From an uncultured Isoptericola sp. (GTDB lineage: Bacteria; Actinomycetota; Actinomycetes; Actinomycetales; Cellulomonadaceae), in NCBI GenBank assembly GCA_947497265.1, contig CANMFP010000002.1, positions 620,001-684,000 on the forward strand: 64,000 nt of DNA, read 5' to 3'. The translations under genes and the position numbers were made by a program. The notes below the pieces were generated by a model. It was not told where the DNA came from and did no database searches. It worked only from the letters and a program-made list of their open reading frames with translations. Shown one piece after another: positions 51,651 to 59,594 of this stretch. How positions within the stretch are numbered: the stretch's first letter is position 1; every line of letters starts with the position of its first letter.

Positions 51651-52691
51651 TTACGCCCTGAAGTGGTCCCATCCTTCCGGCTCGTGGGGCTCCTCGCCGT
51701 CGAGCAGCACCCGCGGTCCGTCACCGGCGACCTCCCCGACCTCGCCGATCTCACGGAACCCGGCGGGCAGCCCTTGGTCGGCGACCCCTGCGGGGAACGT
51801 GGCGAGGAGTCCGTGGTCCTCTCCTCCGGACAGCACCCAGCCATGCGCCCGGTGCCAGCCGTCCGCGCTGTCGGCGCCGACCACGAGCTCGACCGCTGCG
51901 GGGATCAGTGCCGTCACGTCGCGGGTGAGGTGGCCGCTGGCCAGGTCGATGGTGACGCCGCTGGCCCGGGCGAGCCGTCCGGCGTCTCGCAGCAGTCCGT
52001 CGGAGACGTCCAGCATGGCGCTGGCTCTCGCTGCAGCGGCGGCCGGGCCGTCGGCGAGCGGCGGGTCGGGGCGCAGGTAGGCGGCGACGTAGGGCGCGAG
52101 CGGCCCGGATGCGCCCGGGAGCCCGTCGCCGGGCGTCGCCGCACCGGAGGCGAGCAGCGCGAGGCCGGCGGCGGAGGTGCCGAGGACCCCGGAGTGCGCG
52201 AGGACGTCGCCGGGTCGGGCCCCGGAACGCAGGACGGGCGCATGCCCGTCGAGGTCGCCGTGCACGGTGACGGCGACGACGATCGCGTCGCCTCCGGACA
52301 GGTCACCGCCGACGACGGCAGCACCGGCGGGGGTGGCGACGTCGGCGAGCCCGCGGGCGAACCCGGTGACCCAGTCGACGGGAAGGTCGTCCGGCACGAC
52401 GAGGGACACGACGAGAGCCGTGGTCCGCGCGCCCATCGCCGCGATGTCGGCGAGGTTCTGGGCGGCGGCTCGCCGTCCGACGTCGAACCCGGTGGACCAG
52501 GACCGGCGGAAGTGACGGCCTTCGACCAGCACGTCGGTCGAGACGACGGCTCGCCCGTCGGGTGCCCGCACGACGGCGGCGTCGTCGCCCGGCCCGACGT
52601 CGACGGCGTCGCCGGACGGCAGGAGCGGGAAGATGCGGGCCAGGAGCTCTGTCTCGTCGAGGTCACGCACTCGCTCGGTGGAGTCGGTCAC
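51651..52691 (-). CDS. thiL: Thiamine-monophosphate kinase
   Basis: Phosphorylates thiamine phosphate to thiamine pyrophosphate. The 346-aa PurM-like protein has DVGPGDDAAVVR (residues 31–42), STDVLVEGRHFR, AAQNLADIAAMGA, VGGDLSGGD and MLDVSDGLLRDAGRLA. GTG 52691 is 6 nt after a TAGGGT box. It diverges from the DUF3515 lipoprotein gene with only 51 nt between start codons. Confidence 0.97.
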   Translation of the reverse strand: MTDSTERVRDLDETELLARIFPLLPSGDAVDVGPGDDAAVVRAPDGRAVVSTDVLVEGRHFRRSWSTGFDVGRRAAAQNLADIAAMGARTTALVVSLVVPDDLPVDWVTGFARGLADVATPAGAAVVGGDLSGGDAIVVAVTVHGDLDGHAPVLRSGARPGDVLAHSGVLGTSAAGLALLASGAATPGDGLPGASGPLAPYVAAYLRPDPPLADGPAAAAARASAMLDVSDGLLRDAGRLARASGVTIDLASGHLTRDVTALIPAAVELVVGADSADGWHRAHGWVLSGGEDHGLLATFPAGVADQGLPAGFREIGEVGEVAGDGPRVLLDGEEPHEPEGWDHFRA

Positions 52692-52697
52692 GACGGA

Positions 52698-52703
52698 ACC
52701 CTA
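52698..52703 (-). promoter_or_regulatory. -10 box of thiL (leaderless)
   Basis: TAGGGT on the minus strand, 6 nt before GTG 52691. Confidence 0.6.
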
Positions 52704-52730
52704 ACCGTCGGCCGGCCGGTCGCGGGCGGG

Positions 52731-52736
52731 TACCGT
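52731..52736 (+). promoter_or_regulatory. -10 box of the DUF3515 gene (leaderless)
   Basis: TACCGT, 6 nt before GTG 52743. It stands back to back with the thiL box, 27 bp apart. Confidence 0.6.
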
Positions 52737-52742
52737 GGGCGC

Positions 52743-53210
52743 GTGCCCGTTCGTCGCCTCCGCGCGCTGCTCTGCCTGCCCGCCCTCGCACTGCTCGCTG
52801 CCTGCGCCCCCACGATCGGGGTCGAGGCCGCCGAGGACGCGACGAACCCGGAATGCGCGTCGGTGATGCTGGCCCTGCCGGACGTCGTCTCGGGCGACCT
52901 GGAGATGGCTCGGACCAACTCGCAGGCGACCGCCGCCTGGGGTGTGCCGGGGGCTGCGGTGACGCTGCGCTGCGGCGTGACGCCGCCCGGCCCATCCGCC
53001 GACTGCCAGCGCATCGAGTCCACCAGCGGGACGGTGGACTGGATCGTGGCGAGCGGCGACGACGGCACCTGGCGCTTCACCACCTACGGTCGTGAGCCGG
53101 CCATCGAGGTGACGGTGCCGCCCGCGGTGACCCAGGACCACTCGACGTCGTTCATCGCGGACCTGACCCCGGCCGTCGACCTGGTGCCCGCCACCCGGCA
53201 CTGCACCTGA
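52743..53210 (+). CDS. DUF3515 family lipoprotein
   Basis: 155 aa. Signal peptide with lipobox LLAAC (Cys about residue 21). The mature part has the DUF3515 pattern of two cysteine-bearing segments: NPECASVMLALPDVVSG, then AWGVPGAAVTLRCGV and ending ATRHCT. DUF3515 proteins are membrane-attached, of unknown function, and typically lie beside ddl and thiL, as here. GTG 52743 is fixed by the -10 box. Confidence 0.9.
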   Translation: MPVRRLRALLCLPALALLAACAPTIGVEAAEDATNPECASVMLALPDVVSGDLEMARTNSQATAAWGVPGAAVTLRCGVTPPGPSADCQRIESTSGTVDWIVASGDDGTWRFTTYGREPAIEVTVPPAVTQDHSTSFIADLTPAVDLVPATRHCT

Positions 53211-53250
53211 TTCCCACCCTGCCGAGGTAGTGCCAGTCCCGCCGAGGTCG

Positions 53251-53664
53251 TCAGGGGACCACGAGCTCCCCCCGCGGCCCCGGCGCGAAGGCCACCTCCC
53301 AGAGGAAGCTGTCCGGGTCCGTGAAGTATCCGGAGTAGCCTCCCCACTCACGCTCCACGGCGTCGCCGATGGTCGGTGCACCGGCACGGCGCGCATCGTC
53401 CAGCACCGCGTCCACCTCGTCGGGCCGGCCGACGTTGTGCGCCAGCGTCACGGGCGGCGTCCCACCGCGGAGGACGGGGCCGATCTCGTCGAGCGCGGCC
53501 TTCTCGTCCCACAGCGAGAGCACGAGGTGCGGACCGACCTGGAACATGAGGACTTCCCCGGGGACGTCCAGGTAGCTCTCCCAGCCGAGACCGTCCAGGT
53601 AGAAGCGACGGGTGGCGCCCAGGTCGGCGACGACGAGCGTGACAAGACTCAGCCTCTGGTCCAT
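53251..53664 (-). CDS. VOC family (glyoxalase/bleomycin-resistance fold) protein
   Basis: 137 aa, a single vicinal-oxygen-chelate domain: LVTLVVADLGATRRFYLDGLGWE at the N-terminus, LVLSLWDEKAAL in the middle and WGGYSGYFTDPDSFLWEVAFAP at the end, which carries the C-terminal metal-ligand glutamate. Substrate unknown. ATG 53664 lies 6 nt after a CACGGT hexamer. It is convergent with DUF3515 and immediately downstream of ddl. Confidence 0.9.
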   Translation of the reverse strand: MDQRLSLVTLVVADLGATRRFYLDGLGWESYLDVPGEVLMFQVGPHLVLSLWDEKAALDEIGPVLRGGTPPVTLAHNVGRPDEVDAVLDDARRAGAPTIGDAVEREWGGYSGYFTDPDSFLWEVAFAPGPRGELVVP

Positions 53665-53717
53665 GCGCTCACCGTGCCAGACGGGTCCGACACGACCCCG
53701 GAAAGGCGAGCCCGTGG

Positions 53718-54854
53718 TCAGCGAAGCCCGGTGGGCCGTTCCAGCGCGAGCTGGATCAGCTCGTCGACCAGCTCGGGATAGCTCAGGCCGGACGCCTCCC
53801 ACATGCGCGGGTACATCGAGAACGGCGTGAAGCCCGGCATCGTGTTGATCTCGTTGACTATCACCTGCTCGTCCGGCGTCACGAAGACGTCCACCCGTGA
53901 GAGCCCTTCGGCCTCGACGGCCTCGAACGTGCGGACGGCGAGCTCGCGGATCCTGTCGACGACGGCGTCCGGCAGCTTGGCGGGGCAGTCCAGCTCCACG
54001 TGGGCCTCGTCGAGGTACTTGGCCTCGAAGTCGTAGAAGGCGTGCGTACCGTCGACGACGATCTCTCCCGGCAGGGAGGCTCGTGCCGCTTCCCCGCGAC
54101 GGCCTCCCAGCACGGCGCACTCGATCTCACGGCCGTCGATGCCTGCCTCGACGACGACCTTGGGGTCGTGCTCCCGGGCCGCCTCGATCGCGGCCGGGAG
54201 CTCGGCGAGGTCGTCGACCCGGGTGATGCCCAGCGACGACCCGGCGCGAGCGGGCTTGACGAACAGCGGCAGGCCGAGCCGACCGATCCGGGCCACGCAT
54301 GCCTCGGGGTCGGCCACCCACTCATGGGGCTTGACCACCTCGTAGGGTCCGACGGGCAGGCCGTGACCGGCCAGCACGAGCTTCATGAAGTGCTTGTCCA
54401 TGCCGACGGCGGAGGCCAGCACGCCCGCCCCGACGTAGCGCACGTCGGCGAGCTCGAGCAGCCCCTGCACCGTGCCGTCCTCGCCGAACGGGCCGTGCAG
54501 CAGGGGGAAGACGACGTCGACCTCGCCGAGCAGGCTCGGCACCTGACCGGGCTCCAGCACGCGCAGCGCACCCTCGCCCGAGGTGAGGGACAGCACGACC
54601 TCCGTGCCGTCGTCGGACGTCACCTCGGGGAGCCGGCCGTCGGCGATCTGCCAGCGTTCGACGCGGTCCTCGGCGACCACCCAGCGGCCCGCGCGCGTGA
54701 TCCCCACCGGGATGACGTCGTACCGGTCGCGGTCGATCGCTCCGAGCACGCCGGCCGCCGTCGACGCGGACACGGAGTGCTCGCCGGAACGGCCTCCGAA
54801 CAGCAGTGCGACACGGGGCTTGCGCGCGGGGGCAGGAGGCTTGTTCTCGGACAT
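53718..54854 (-). CDS. ddl: D-alanine--D-alanine ligase
   Basis: ATP-grasp ligase producing D-Ala-D-Ala for peptidoglycan. The 378-aa protein has VALLFGGRSGEHSVS (residues 16–30), FPLLHGPFGEDGTVQGLLE, the ATP-grasp lysine in PLFVKPARAGSSLGI, HAFYDFEAKY (omega-loop tyrosine typical of D-Ala rather than D-Lac ligases) and VNEINTMPGFT. Length suits the actinobacterial long form. ATG 54854 follows a TAGTGT box by 8 nt; a GTG at 54866 would add four residues. Confidence 0.97.
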   Translation of the reverse strand: MSENKPPAPARKPRVALLFGGRSGEHSVSASTAAGVLGAIDRDRYDVIPVGITRAGRWVVAEDRVERWQIADGRLPEVTSDDGTEVVLSLTSGEGALRVLEPGQVPSLLGEVDVVFPLLHGPFGEDGTVQGLLELADVRYVGAGVLASAVGMDKHFMKLVLAGHGLPVGPYEVVKPHEWVADPEACVARIGRLGLPLFVKPARAGSSLGITRVDDLAELPAAIEAAREHDPKVVVEAGIDGREIECAVLGGRRGEAARASLPGEIVVDGTHAFYDFEAKYLDEAHVELDCPAKLPDAVVDRIRELAVRTFEAVEAEGLSRVDVFVTPDEQVIVNEINTMPGFTPFSMYPRMWEASGLSYPELVDELIQLALERPTGLR

Positions 54855-54862
54855 CGGCCCCG

Positions 54863-54868
54863 ACACTA
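54863..54868 (-). promoter_or_regulatory. -10 box of ddl (possibly leaderless)
   Basis: TAGTGT on the minus strand, 8 nt before ATG 54854. Confidence 0.4.
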
Positions 54869-54909
54869 CCGGACCTGTCACCTGCTCCGACCCCCGCGCA
54901 CAGGGGCGT

Positions 54910-56490
54910 TCACGCGGCCTTGAGGTCCTTGCGCAGGATCTTGCCCGCGGCGGACTTGGGGATGGCGTGCGTGAACTCCACCAGCCGGATCTTCTTGTAC
55001 GGGGCCACCTTGGCGGCCACGTACTCCATGACGTCGTCGGCGGACAGCTCGGCGCCGTCTGCGAGGACGACGAACGCCTTGGGCAGCTCCTCGCCCGCCC
55101 CGTCCGGTACCCCGACCACCGCGGCGTCGGCGATCTGCGGGTGTGCCACCAGGAGCGCCTCGAGCTCCGCGGGAGGCACCTGGTAGCCCTTGTACTTGAT
55201 GAGCTCCTTGAGCCGGTCCACCACCGTGAACACGCCGTCCGCGTCGACCGTGACGATGTCACCGGTGTGCAGGAACCCGTCCGCGGTGATGGTGTCTCGC
55301 GTCTCCTGCTCGTTGTCGAGGTAGCCGACCATGACGTTGGGACCGGCACACATCAGCTCGCCGGGTGCGCTCGTGCCCTCGGTCGGCTGCTCGATCTCCT
55401 CGCCGGTGGCGGGGTCGACGATCTTGGCCTGCATGTTCGGCACCAGCAGCCCGATGGAGCCGGGCGAGATGTCGGACCGCCCGGTCGGGATGATGTGGGA
55501 GATCGGGGACAGCTCGCTCATGCCGTATCCCTGGCCGACGTGGGCGTGCGGCATCCGCTGCACGACGGCGGCGGCGAGCTGGGCGTCGAACGGGGCGGCA
55601 CCGGAGTTGAGCAGCCGCACGCTCGACAGGTCCGCCTGGAGCGCCAGCGGGTGCTTGGCCAGCGCGAGCGCGATGGGTGGCGCGACGAACAGCACCGTGG
55701 CCCGGTGCTTCGTGATGATGCCGAGGTACTCCTCGAGGTCGAACCGGGGCATGGTCAGCAGTGCCGACCGCTGGTACAGACCGCCGTTCATGAGTGCCGT
55801 GATGCCGTAGATGTGGAAGAACGGCAGGACGGCTGGGATCACGTCGTCGTTCGTCAGCGGGATGTAGGGCTCGGCCTGCAGCACGTTGGCCACGAGGTTG
55901 CGGTGGGTGAGCATGACGCCCTTGGGCAGACCGGTCGTCCCCGAGGAGTACGGCAGCACGGCCAGGTGGGTGGCCGGGTCGAACGTCACGTCGGGCGCCG
56001 GCGCCCCGGAGGTCAGCAGGTCCCGCAGGTTCGCGTGCCCCTGCGCGCCGTCGAGCACGACGACGTCGTCGGCGCCGAGGCCGGCAGCCTCGGCGCCCGC
56101 GGTGGCCTGGGCAAGCAGGGGGGAGACCGTGATCAGCGCCTTCGCGCCGGAGGCGATCAACTGCTTGCCGACCTCCGCCCCGGAGGCGAGGGCGTTGACG
56201 GTGGTGACCGTGATGCCGGCGCGCAGCAGTCCGTGGAACACGCTGACGAAGGCGGGCACGTTCGGGCTGTGCAGCGCCACGACGTCGCCGGGCTCGAGCC
56301 CGCGGGCCGCGATCGCGCCGGCGACGGCGTCGACGTGGGCGCGCAACGTGCCATAGGTGGTCTTGTCGCCGCTCGGGCCGTCGATGAGGGCGACTCTGTC
56401 GAGGTCCGCACCGGTCAGGTCGGCGAACAGGAAGTCGTACAGGCTGACGTCAGGAATCTCCACGTCTGCCTGAGGGCTACGGATGACCAA
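54910..56490 (-). CDS. AMP-dependent acyl-CoA synthetase (4-coumarate--CoA ligase-like)
   Basis: 526-aa ANL-superfamily enzyme activating a carboxylic acid via an acyl-AMP to a CoA thioester. Motifs: P-loop YSSGTTGLPKGVMLTHRN (about residues 174–191), GYGMSELSP, GFLHTGDI, the hinge region VDRLKELIKYKGYQVPPAELE and the catalytic lysine near PKSAAGKILRKDL. The pattern is closest to 4CL-like/medium-chain ligases; the acid is unknown. TTG 56490 has AGGAG 7 nt upstream. It diverges from an acyl-CoA dehydrogenase gene, suggesting a shared acyl-CoA pathway. Confidence 0.92.
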   Translation of the reverse strand: MVIRSPQADVEIPDVSLYDFLFADLTGADLDRVALIDGPSGDKTTYGTLRAHVDAVAGAIAARGLEPGDVVALHSPNVPAFVSVFHGLLRAGITVTTVNALASGAEVGKQLIASGAKALITVSPLLAQATAGAEAAGLGADDVVVLDGAQGHANLRDLLTSGAPAPDVTFDPATHLAVLPYSSGTTGLPKGVMLTHRNLVANVLQAEPYIPLTNDDVIPAVLPFFHIYGITALMNGGLYQRSALLTMPRFDLEEYLGIITKHRATVLFVAPPIALALAKHPLALQADLSSVRLLNSGAAPFDAQLAAAVVQRMPHAHVGQGYGMSELSPISHIIPTGRSDISPGSIGLLVPNMQAKIVDPATGEEIEQPTEGTSAPGELMCAGPNVMVGYLDNEQETRDTITADGFLHTGDIVTVDADGVFTVVDRLKELIKYKGYQVPPAELEALLVAHPQIADAAVVGVPDGAGEELPKAFVVLADGAELSADDVMEYVAAKVAPYKKIRLVEFTHAIPKSAAGKILRKDLKAA

Positions 56491-56552
56491 CGGTGGCTCC
56501 TCTCGTCGTTGCGGTCGTCGTCGACCGCTCTGGGTGCAGCCTAGCGGAAAAG

Positions 56553-56566
56553 ACCGACCGGACGGT
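56553..56566. promoter_or_regulatory. Imperfect palindrome between acyl-CoA ligase and dehydrogenase genes
   Basis: ACCGACCGGACGGT is symmetric at 12 of 14 positions, resembling ACCGNCCGGNCGGT sites of TetR-type acyl-metabolism regulators. A TAGGCT -10 for the ligase lies at 56538–56543 (minus). Confidence 0.35.
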
Positions 56567-56613
56567 ATGCCCTCGAGCGACGCATCCTCGCCGGGTGGTG
56601 GTTGAATCGACGG

Positions 56614-57789
56614 ATGGCCGTCGACCCTGCCTCCTTCACCCACCGCCAGCTCCTCTCGGACGACCTGCTCGCGACGATCCGCGGGCGCGCCGCGATCCAC
56701 GACCGCGAGAACTCGTTCTTCACGGAGGATCTGGCCGACCTGGCCGGCGCCGGCTACCTGCGCGCCATGGTCCCGACCGAACTGGGCGGCGGCGGCCTGA
56801 CCCTGCGCGAGACGATCCGCGAGCAGGCCCGCCTCGCCGGCGCGGCGCCCGCCACCGCGCTCGCCGTCAACATGCACCACGTCTGGGTGGGGGTCGCACG
56901 CTACCTCCACGAGCGTGGCGACAGCTCGCTCGACTGGCTGCTCGCCGAGACCGTCCGCGGCGAGGTCTTCGGGTTCGGCTACTCCGAGGCCGGCAACGAC
57001 CTCGTGCTGCTCGGTTCACGCACCGAGGCCCGGCCCGACGGCGAGGGCGGCTACAGCTTCCACGGCCGCAAGATCTTCACCTCCAACTCCCCCGGCTGGA
57101 CCCGCCTGGGCCTGATGGGCCTGGACTCGACCGACCCCGAGGACCCGCGGATCGTGCACGCCTTCGTCACCCGCGTCGGGGGCGGCTTCGAGATCCTCGA
57201 CGACTGGGACACGCTCGGCATGCGCGCCTCGCAGTCGTGCACCACGGTGCTCGACGGCGCCCGCGCCCCGGCCGACCGGATCATGCGCCGGCTCCCGCCC
57301 GGCCCGAGCCTCGACCCGTACGTGCTCGGCATCTTCACCAGCTTCGAGCTGCTGCTCGCCGGTGTGTACACGGGTATCGCGGACCGTGCGCTCGAGCTCG
57401 CCGTCGAGACCTCCGGCCGGCGCACCTCCATGAAGTCCGGCAAGGCGTACTCGCAGGACCCGGACATCCGGTGGCGCATCGCGTCGGCCGCTCTCGCCCT
57501 CGACGGCATCTGGCCGCAGCTCGACCAGGTGGCGGGCGAGATCGACGGCCAGGTCGACCGGGGCGCCGGATACTTCCGCGCGACGTCGGGGCTCAAGGTG
57601 CGCGCCACGGAGACGGCGCGGTACGTGGTGGACGAGGCGATCCGCTGCTCGGGCGGCTCGACGTACTTCAACCGCTCGGAGCTCGGCCGGCTGTACCGCG
57701 ACGTGCTGGCCGGGATCTTCCACCCCAGCGACGACGAGTCGGCCCACGCCCAGGTGGCTCAGTCCCTGCTCGGCCCGCTCGCGGAGTAG
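56614..57789 (+). CDS. Acyl-CoA dehydrogenase family protein
   Basis: 391-aa flavoprotein of the acyl-CoA dehydrogenase superfamily. N-terminal helical domain with GYLRAMVPTELGGGGLTLRE, beta domain with FGFGYSEAGNDLVLLG and FHGRKIFTSNSPG, then DTLGMRASQSCTTVLDGARAP; C-terminal helices with GGSTYFNRSELGRLYRDVLAGIFHPS. The usual catalytic glutamate position is not obvious, as in DszC/hydroxylase-like members, so a non-beta-oxidation role is possible. ATG 56614 lies 6 nt after TTGAAT; a TTG at 56602 is less likely. Confidence 0.9.
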   Translation: MAVDPASFTHRQLLSDDLLATIRGRAAIHDRENSFFTEDLADLAGAGYLRAMVPTELGGGGLTLRETIREQARLAGAAPATALAVNMHHVWVGVARYLHERGDSSLDWLLAETVRGEVFGFGYSEAGNDLVLLGSRTEARPDGEGGYSFHGRKIFTSNSPGWTRLGLMGLDSTDPEDPRIVHAFVTRVGGGFEILDDWDTLGMRASQSCTTVLDGARAPADRIMRRLPPGPSLDPYVLGIFTSFELLLAGVYTGIADRALELAVETSGRRTSMKSGKAYSQDPDIRWRIASAALALDGIWPQLDQVAGEIDGQVDRGAGYFRATSGLKVRATETARYVVDEAIRCSGGSTYFNRSELGRLYRDVLAGIFHPSDDESAHAQVAQSLLGPLAE

Positions 57790-57799
57790 AGCCTCCGGC

Positions 57800-58100
57800 A
57801 CTGCGGGAGAGCGCCGCGGGCACTCCAGAAGCACACGAGGCCCTACTTCGCGGCGAGGCGGCCCGCTCCAGCCCGTCGAGCAGCAGGTCGAGCGTGAACT
57901 CGAACTCGGGCCGTGGAGCCGGAAGACGCCGGGCCGGATCGACGCCCATGACGCGAGCAACCCGGGCAGCCCACGGATGCCGGAGCGCCACCCCACAGAC
58001 GGCTGAGCAGCACGCCCGGACCTCCTCGACCCAGCCGCCGTCCGGCACCGGTGTCCCGGCGACCTCTCGGCGATCTCCGCCGCGACCGAGCCGACCAACC
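57800..58100 (-). pseudogene. TetR-family regulator remnant (frameshifted, no DNA-binding domain)
   Basis: On the minus strand the frame reading LVGSVAAEIAE (about 58055–58098) appears to continue, after a frameshift near 58050–58065, as PVPDGGWVEEVRACCSAV, ALRHPWAARVARVMGV and EFEFTLDLLLDGLERA. This is the order of segments in a TetR-family ligand-binding domain (VAAEIA, WVEEVRA, RHPWA, F-F-LDLLLDGLE). The helix-turn-helix is absent and no start is available. The rest of the 389-nt gap contains only the MFS gene promoter. Identification is by eye and moderate. Confidence 0.5.
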
Positions 58101-58166
58101 CGCCGGCCGCCCGCGGCAGGAAGCACCATCACGTCCTGAGGGTGACACCCGTCACGCCGCGTCTCG

Positions 58167-58172
58167 TAGGAT
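58167..58172 (+). promoter_or_regulatory. -10 box of the MFS transporter gene (leaderless)
   Basis: TAGGAT, 6 nt before ATG 58179. Confidence 0.6.
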
Positions 58173-58178
58173 CCCCGC

Positions 58179-59594
58179 ATGAGTCTGCGCGCGGGCACAG
58201 TCGCCCGGTACGCCGTCGGGTCGGTCGGGACGGGTGGCTTCGGCACCCTGCCCGGCCTCGTCCTGGTCTACTACCTCACGGACACGCTCGGTGTGGCCGC
58301 CCTGATGGCCGGCCTCATCGTCACGCTCGCCAAGGTGTGGGACGTGGTCATCGACCCGGTCATCGGCGCCGCCAGCAACCACGACCGCGTCCGGCACGGC
58401 TCGAGGCGCCGGCTCATGGCCGCGGGCGGGCTCCTGCTCCCGGTCTTCTTCGTGCTCACCTTCGCCGTGCCCGAGTCGTGGAGTCCGACGGCCGGCGCCG
58501 CCTGGGTGCTGCTGGCGTTCCTCTGCGCGGCGACCGCGTTCTCGCTCTTCCAGGTCCCCTACATCGCGCTGCCGGCCGAGCTCACCGACGACTACGACGA
58601 GCGGACCCGCCTGCTCACGGCACGCGTCGTCGTCCTGACGGTCGCGATCCTCGCGTTCGGCGGCGGTGCGCCGGCACTCCGCTCGGTGGTGCCGGACGAG
58701 CACGCCGGCTACCTGGTCATGGCCGCCGTCGCCGGGCTCGTCCTCGGCCTCTCGCTGCTGGTGTCGGCCGGTGTGGAGCACGGTGCCGGACGGCGAGACG
58801 CCCGGCTGCCCGCCAACCCTCGGTCCGCGAGCACCGCACCCGGTGCCGCGCCGTCGTCGTCCCGGTGGCACGGCGTCGCCGGCTCGTACCGCGACGGGCT
58901 GGCCGCGCTCAGCACGAGCCAGCCGTTCCGTATGCTGCTCGCCACGTTCGTCCTGCAGGCGCTCGCGACGGGGACCATGCTGGCCGGTGCCCAGTACGTC
59001 GCACGCTGGGTGCTCGGCGACGAGGCGGCCGTGACGTTCCTGTTCGCGGCACTGGTCGGTCCGGCCGTCGTCTTCGCGCCGGTGTGGGGCGCCGTCGCGC
59101 GCCGGGTCGGCAAGGAGCGTGCCTTCCGGATGGCCTCGACGGTGTTCGCGCTCGCGGCGCTCGCCCTGGTGGGCATGGCGTGGTCGCCCGGAGCGTGGGT
59201 GTACGCCGTCGTCGCGGTCGCCGGCGCCGCCTACGCGGGCCTGCAGTCGCTGCCGATGGCGATGCTGCCCGACGTCGTCGCGCATGACGCTCGCACCCGC
59301 GGGCCGGGCCGGGCCGGGACGTTCTCCGGGGTGTGGACCGCCGGGGAGACGACCGGCTTCGCGCTCGGGACCGCCGTGCTGGCTCTGACTCTCGCCGTGA
59401 CGGGATACGTCGAGTCACGGGCCGAGCAGCTCGTGGTGCAGCCGGAAAGCGCGGTCCTGGGTATCGTGCTCGCGTTCTCCGTGCTGCCCGCAGCCCTGGT
59501 GGCGGCCAGCCTGGCGACCCTGCGCCGCTACCCGCTGCGTCGGGCCGACATCCACGCCGCGGGACCCGCGGCCGTCCACGAGGAGCTCGCATGA
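58179..59594 (+). CDS. MFS transporter, GPH/MFS_2 (sugar cation symporter-like) type
   Basis: 471 aa with about twelve membrane segments. The loop between helices 2 and 3 reads VWDVVIDPVIGAASNHDRVRHGSRRRLM, the GPH-family DxxxDPxxG...RxGxRR signature, and SLFQVPYIALPAEL resembles the helix-4 region of melibiose-type carriers. MFS_2 proteins also carry lysophospholipids, which would suit the lyase encoded next. ATG 58179 is fixed by TAGGAT 6 nt upstream. Its stop overlaps the lyase start (ATGA). Confidence 0.88.
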   Translation: MSLRAGTVARYAVGSVGTGGFGTLPGLVLVYYLTDTLGVAALMAGLIVTLAKVWDVVIDPVIGAASNHDRVRHGSRRRLMAAGGLLLPVFFVLTFAVPESWSPTAGAAWVLLAFLCAATAFSLFQVPYIALPAELTDDYDERTRLLTARVVVLTVAILAFGGGAPALRSVVPDEHAGYLVMAAVAGLVLGLSLLVSAGVEHGAGRRDARLPANPRSASTAPGAAPSSSRWHGVAGSYRDGLAALSTSQPFRMLLATFVLQALATGTMLAGAQYVARWVLGDEAAVTFLFAALVGPAVVFAPVWGAVARRVGKERAFRMASTVFALAALALVGMAWSPGAWVYAVVAVAGAAYAGLQSLPMAMLPDVVAHDARTRGPGRAGTFSGVWTAGETTGFALGTAVLALTLAVTGYVESRAEQLVVQPESAVLGIVLAFSVLPAALVAASLATLRRYPLRRADIHAAGPAAVHEELA

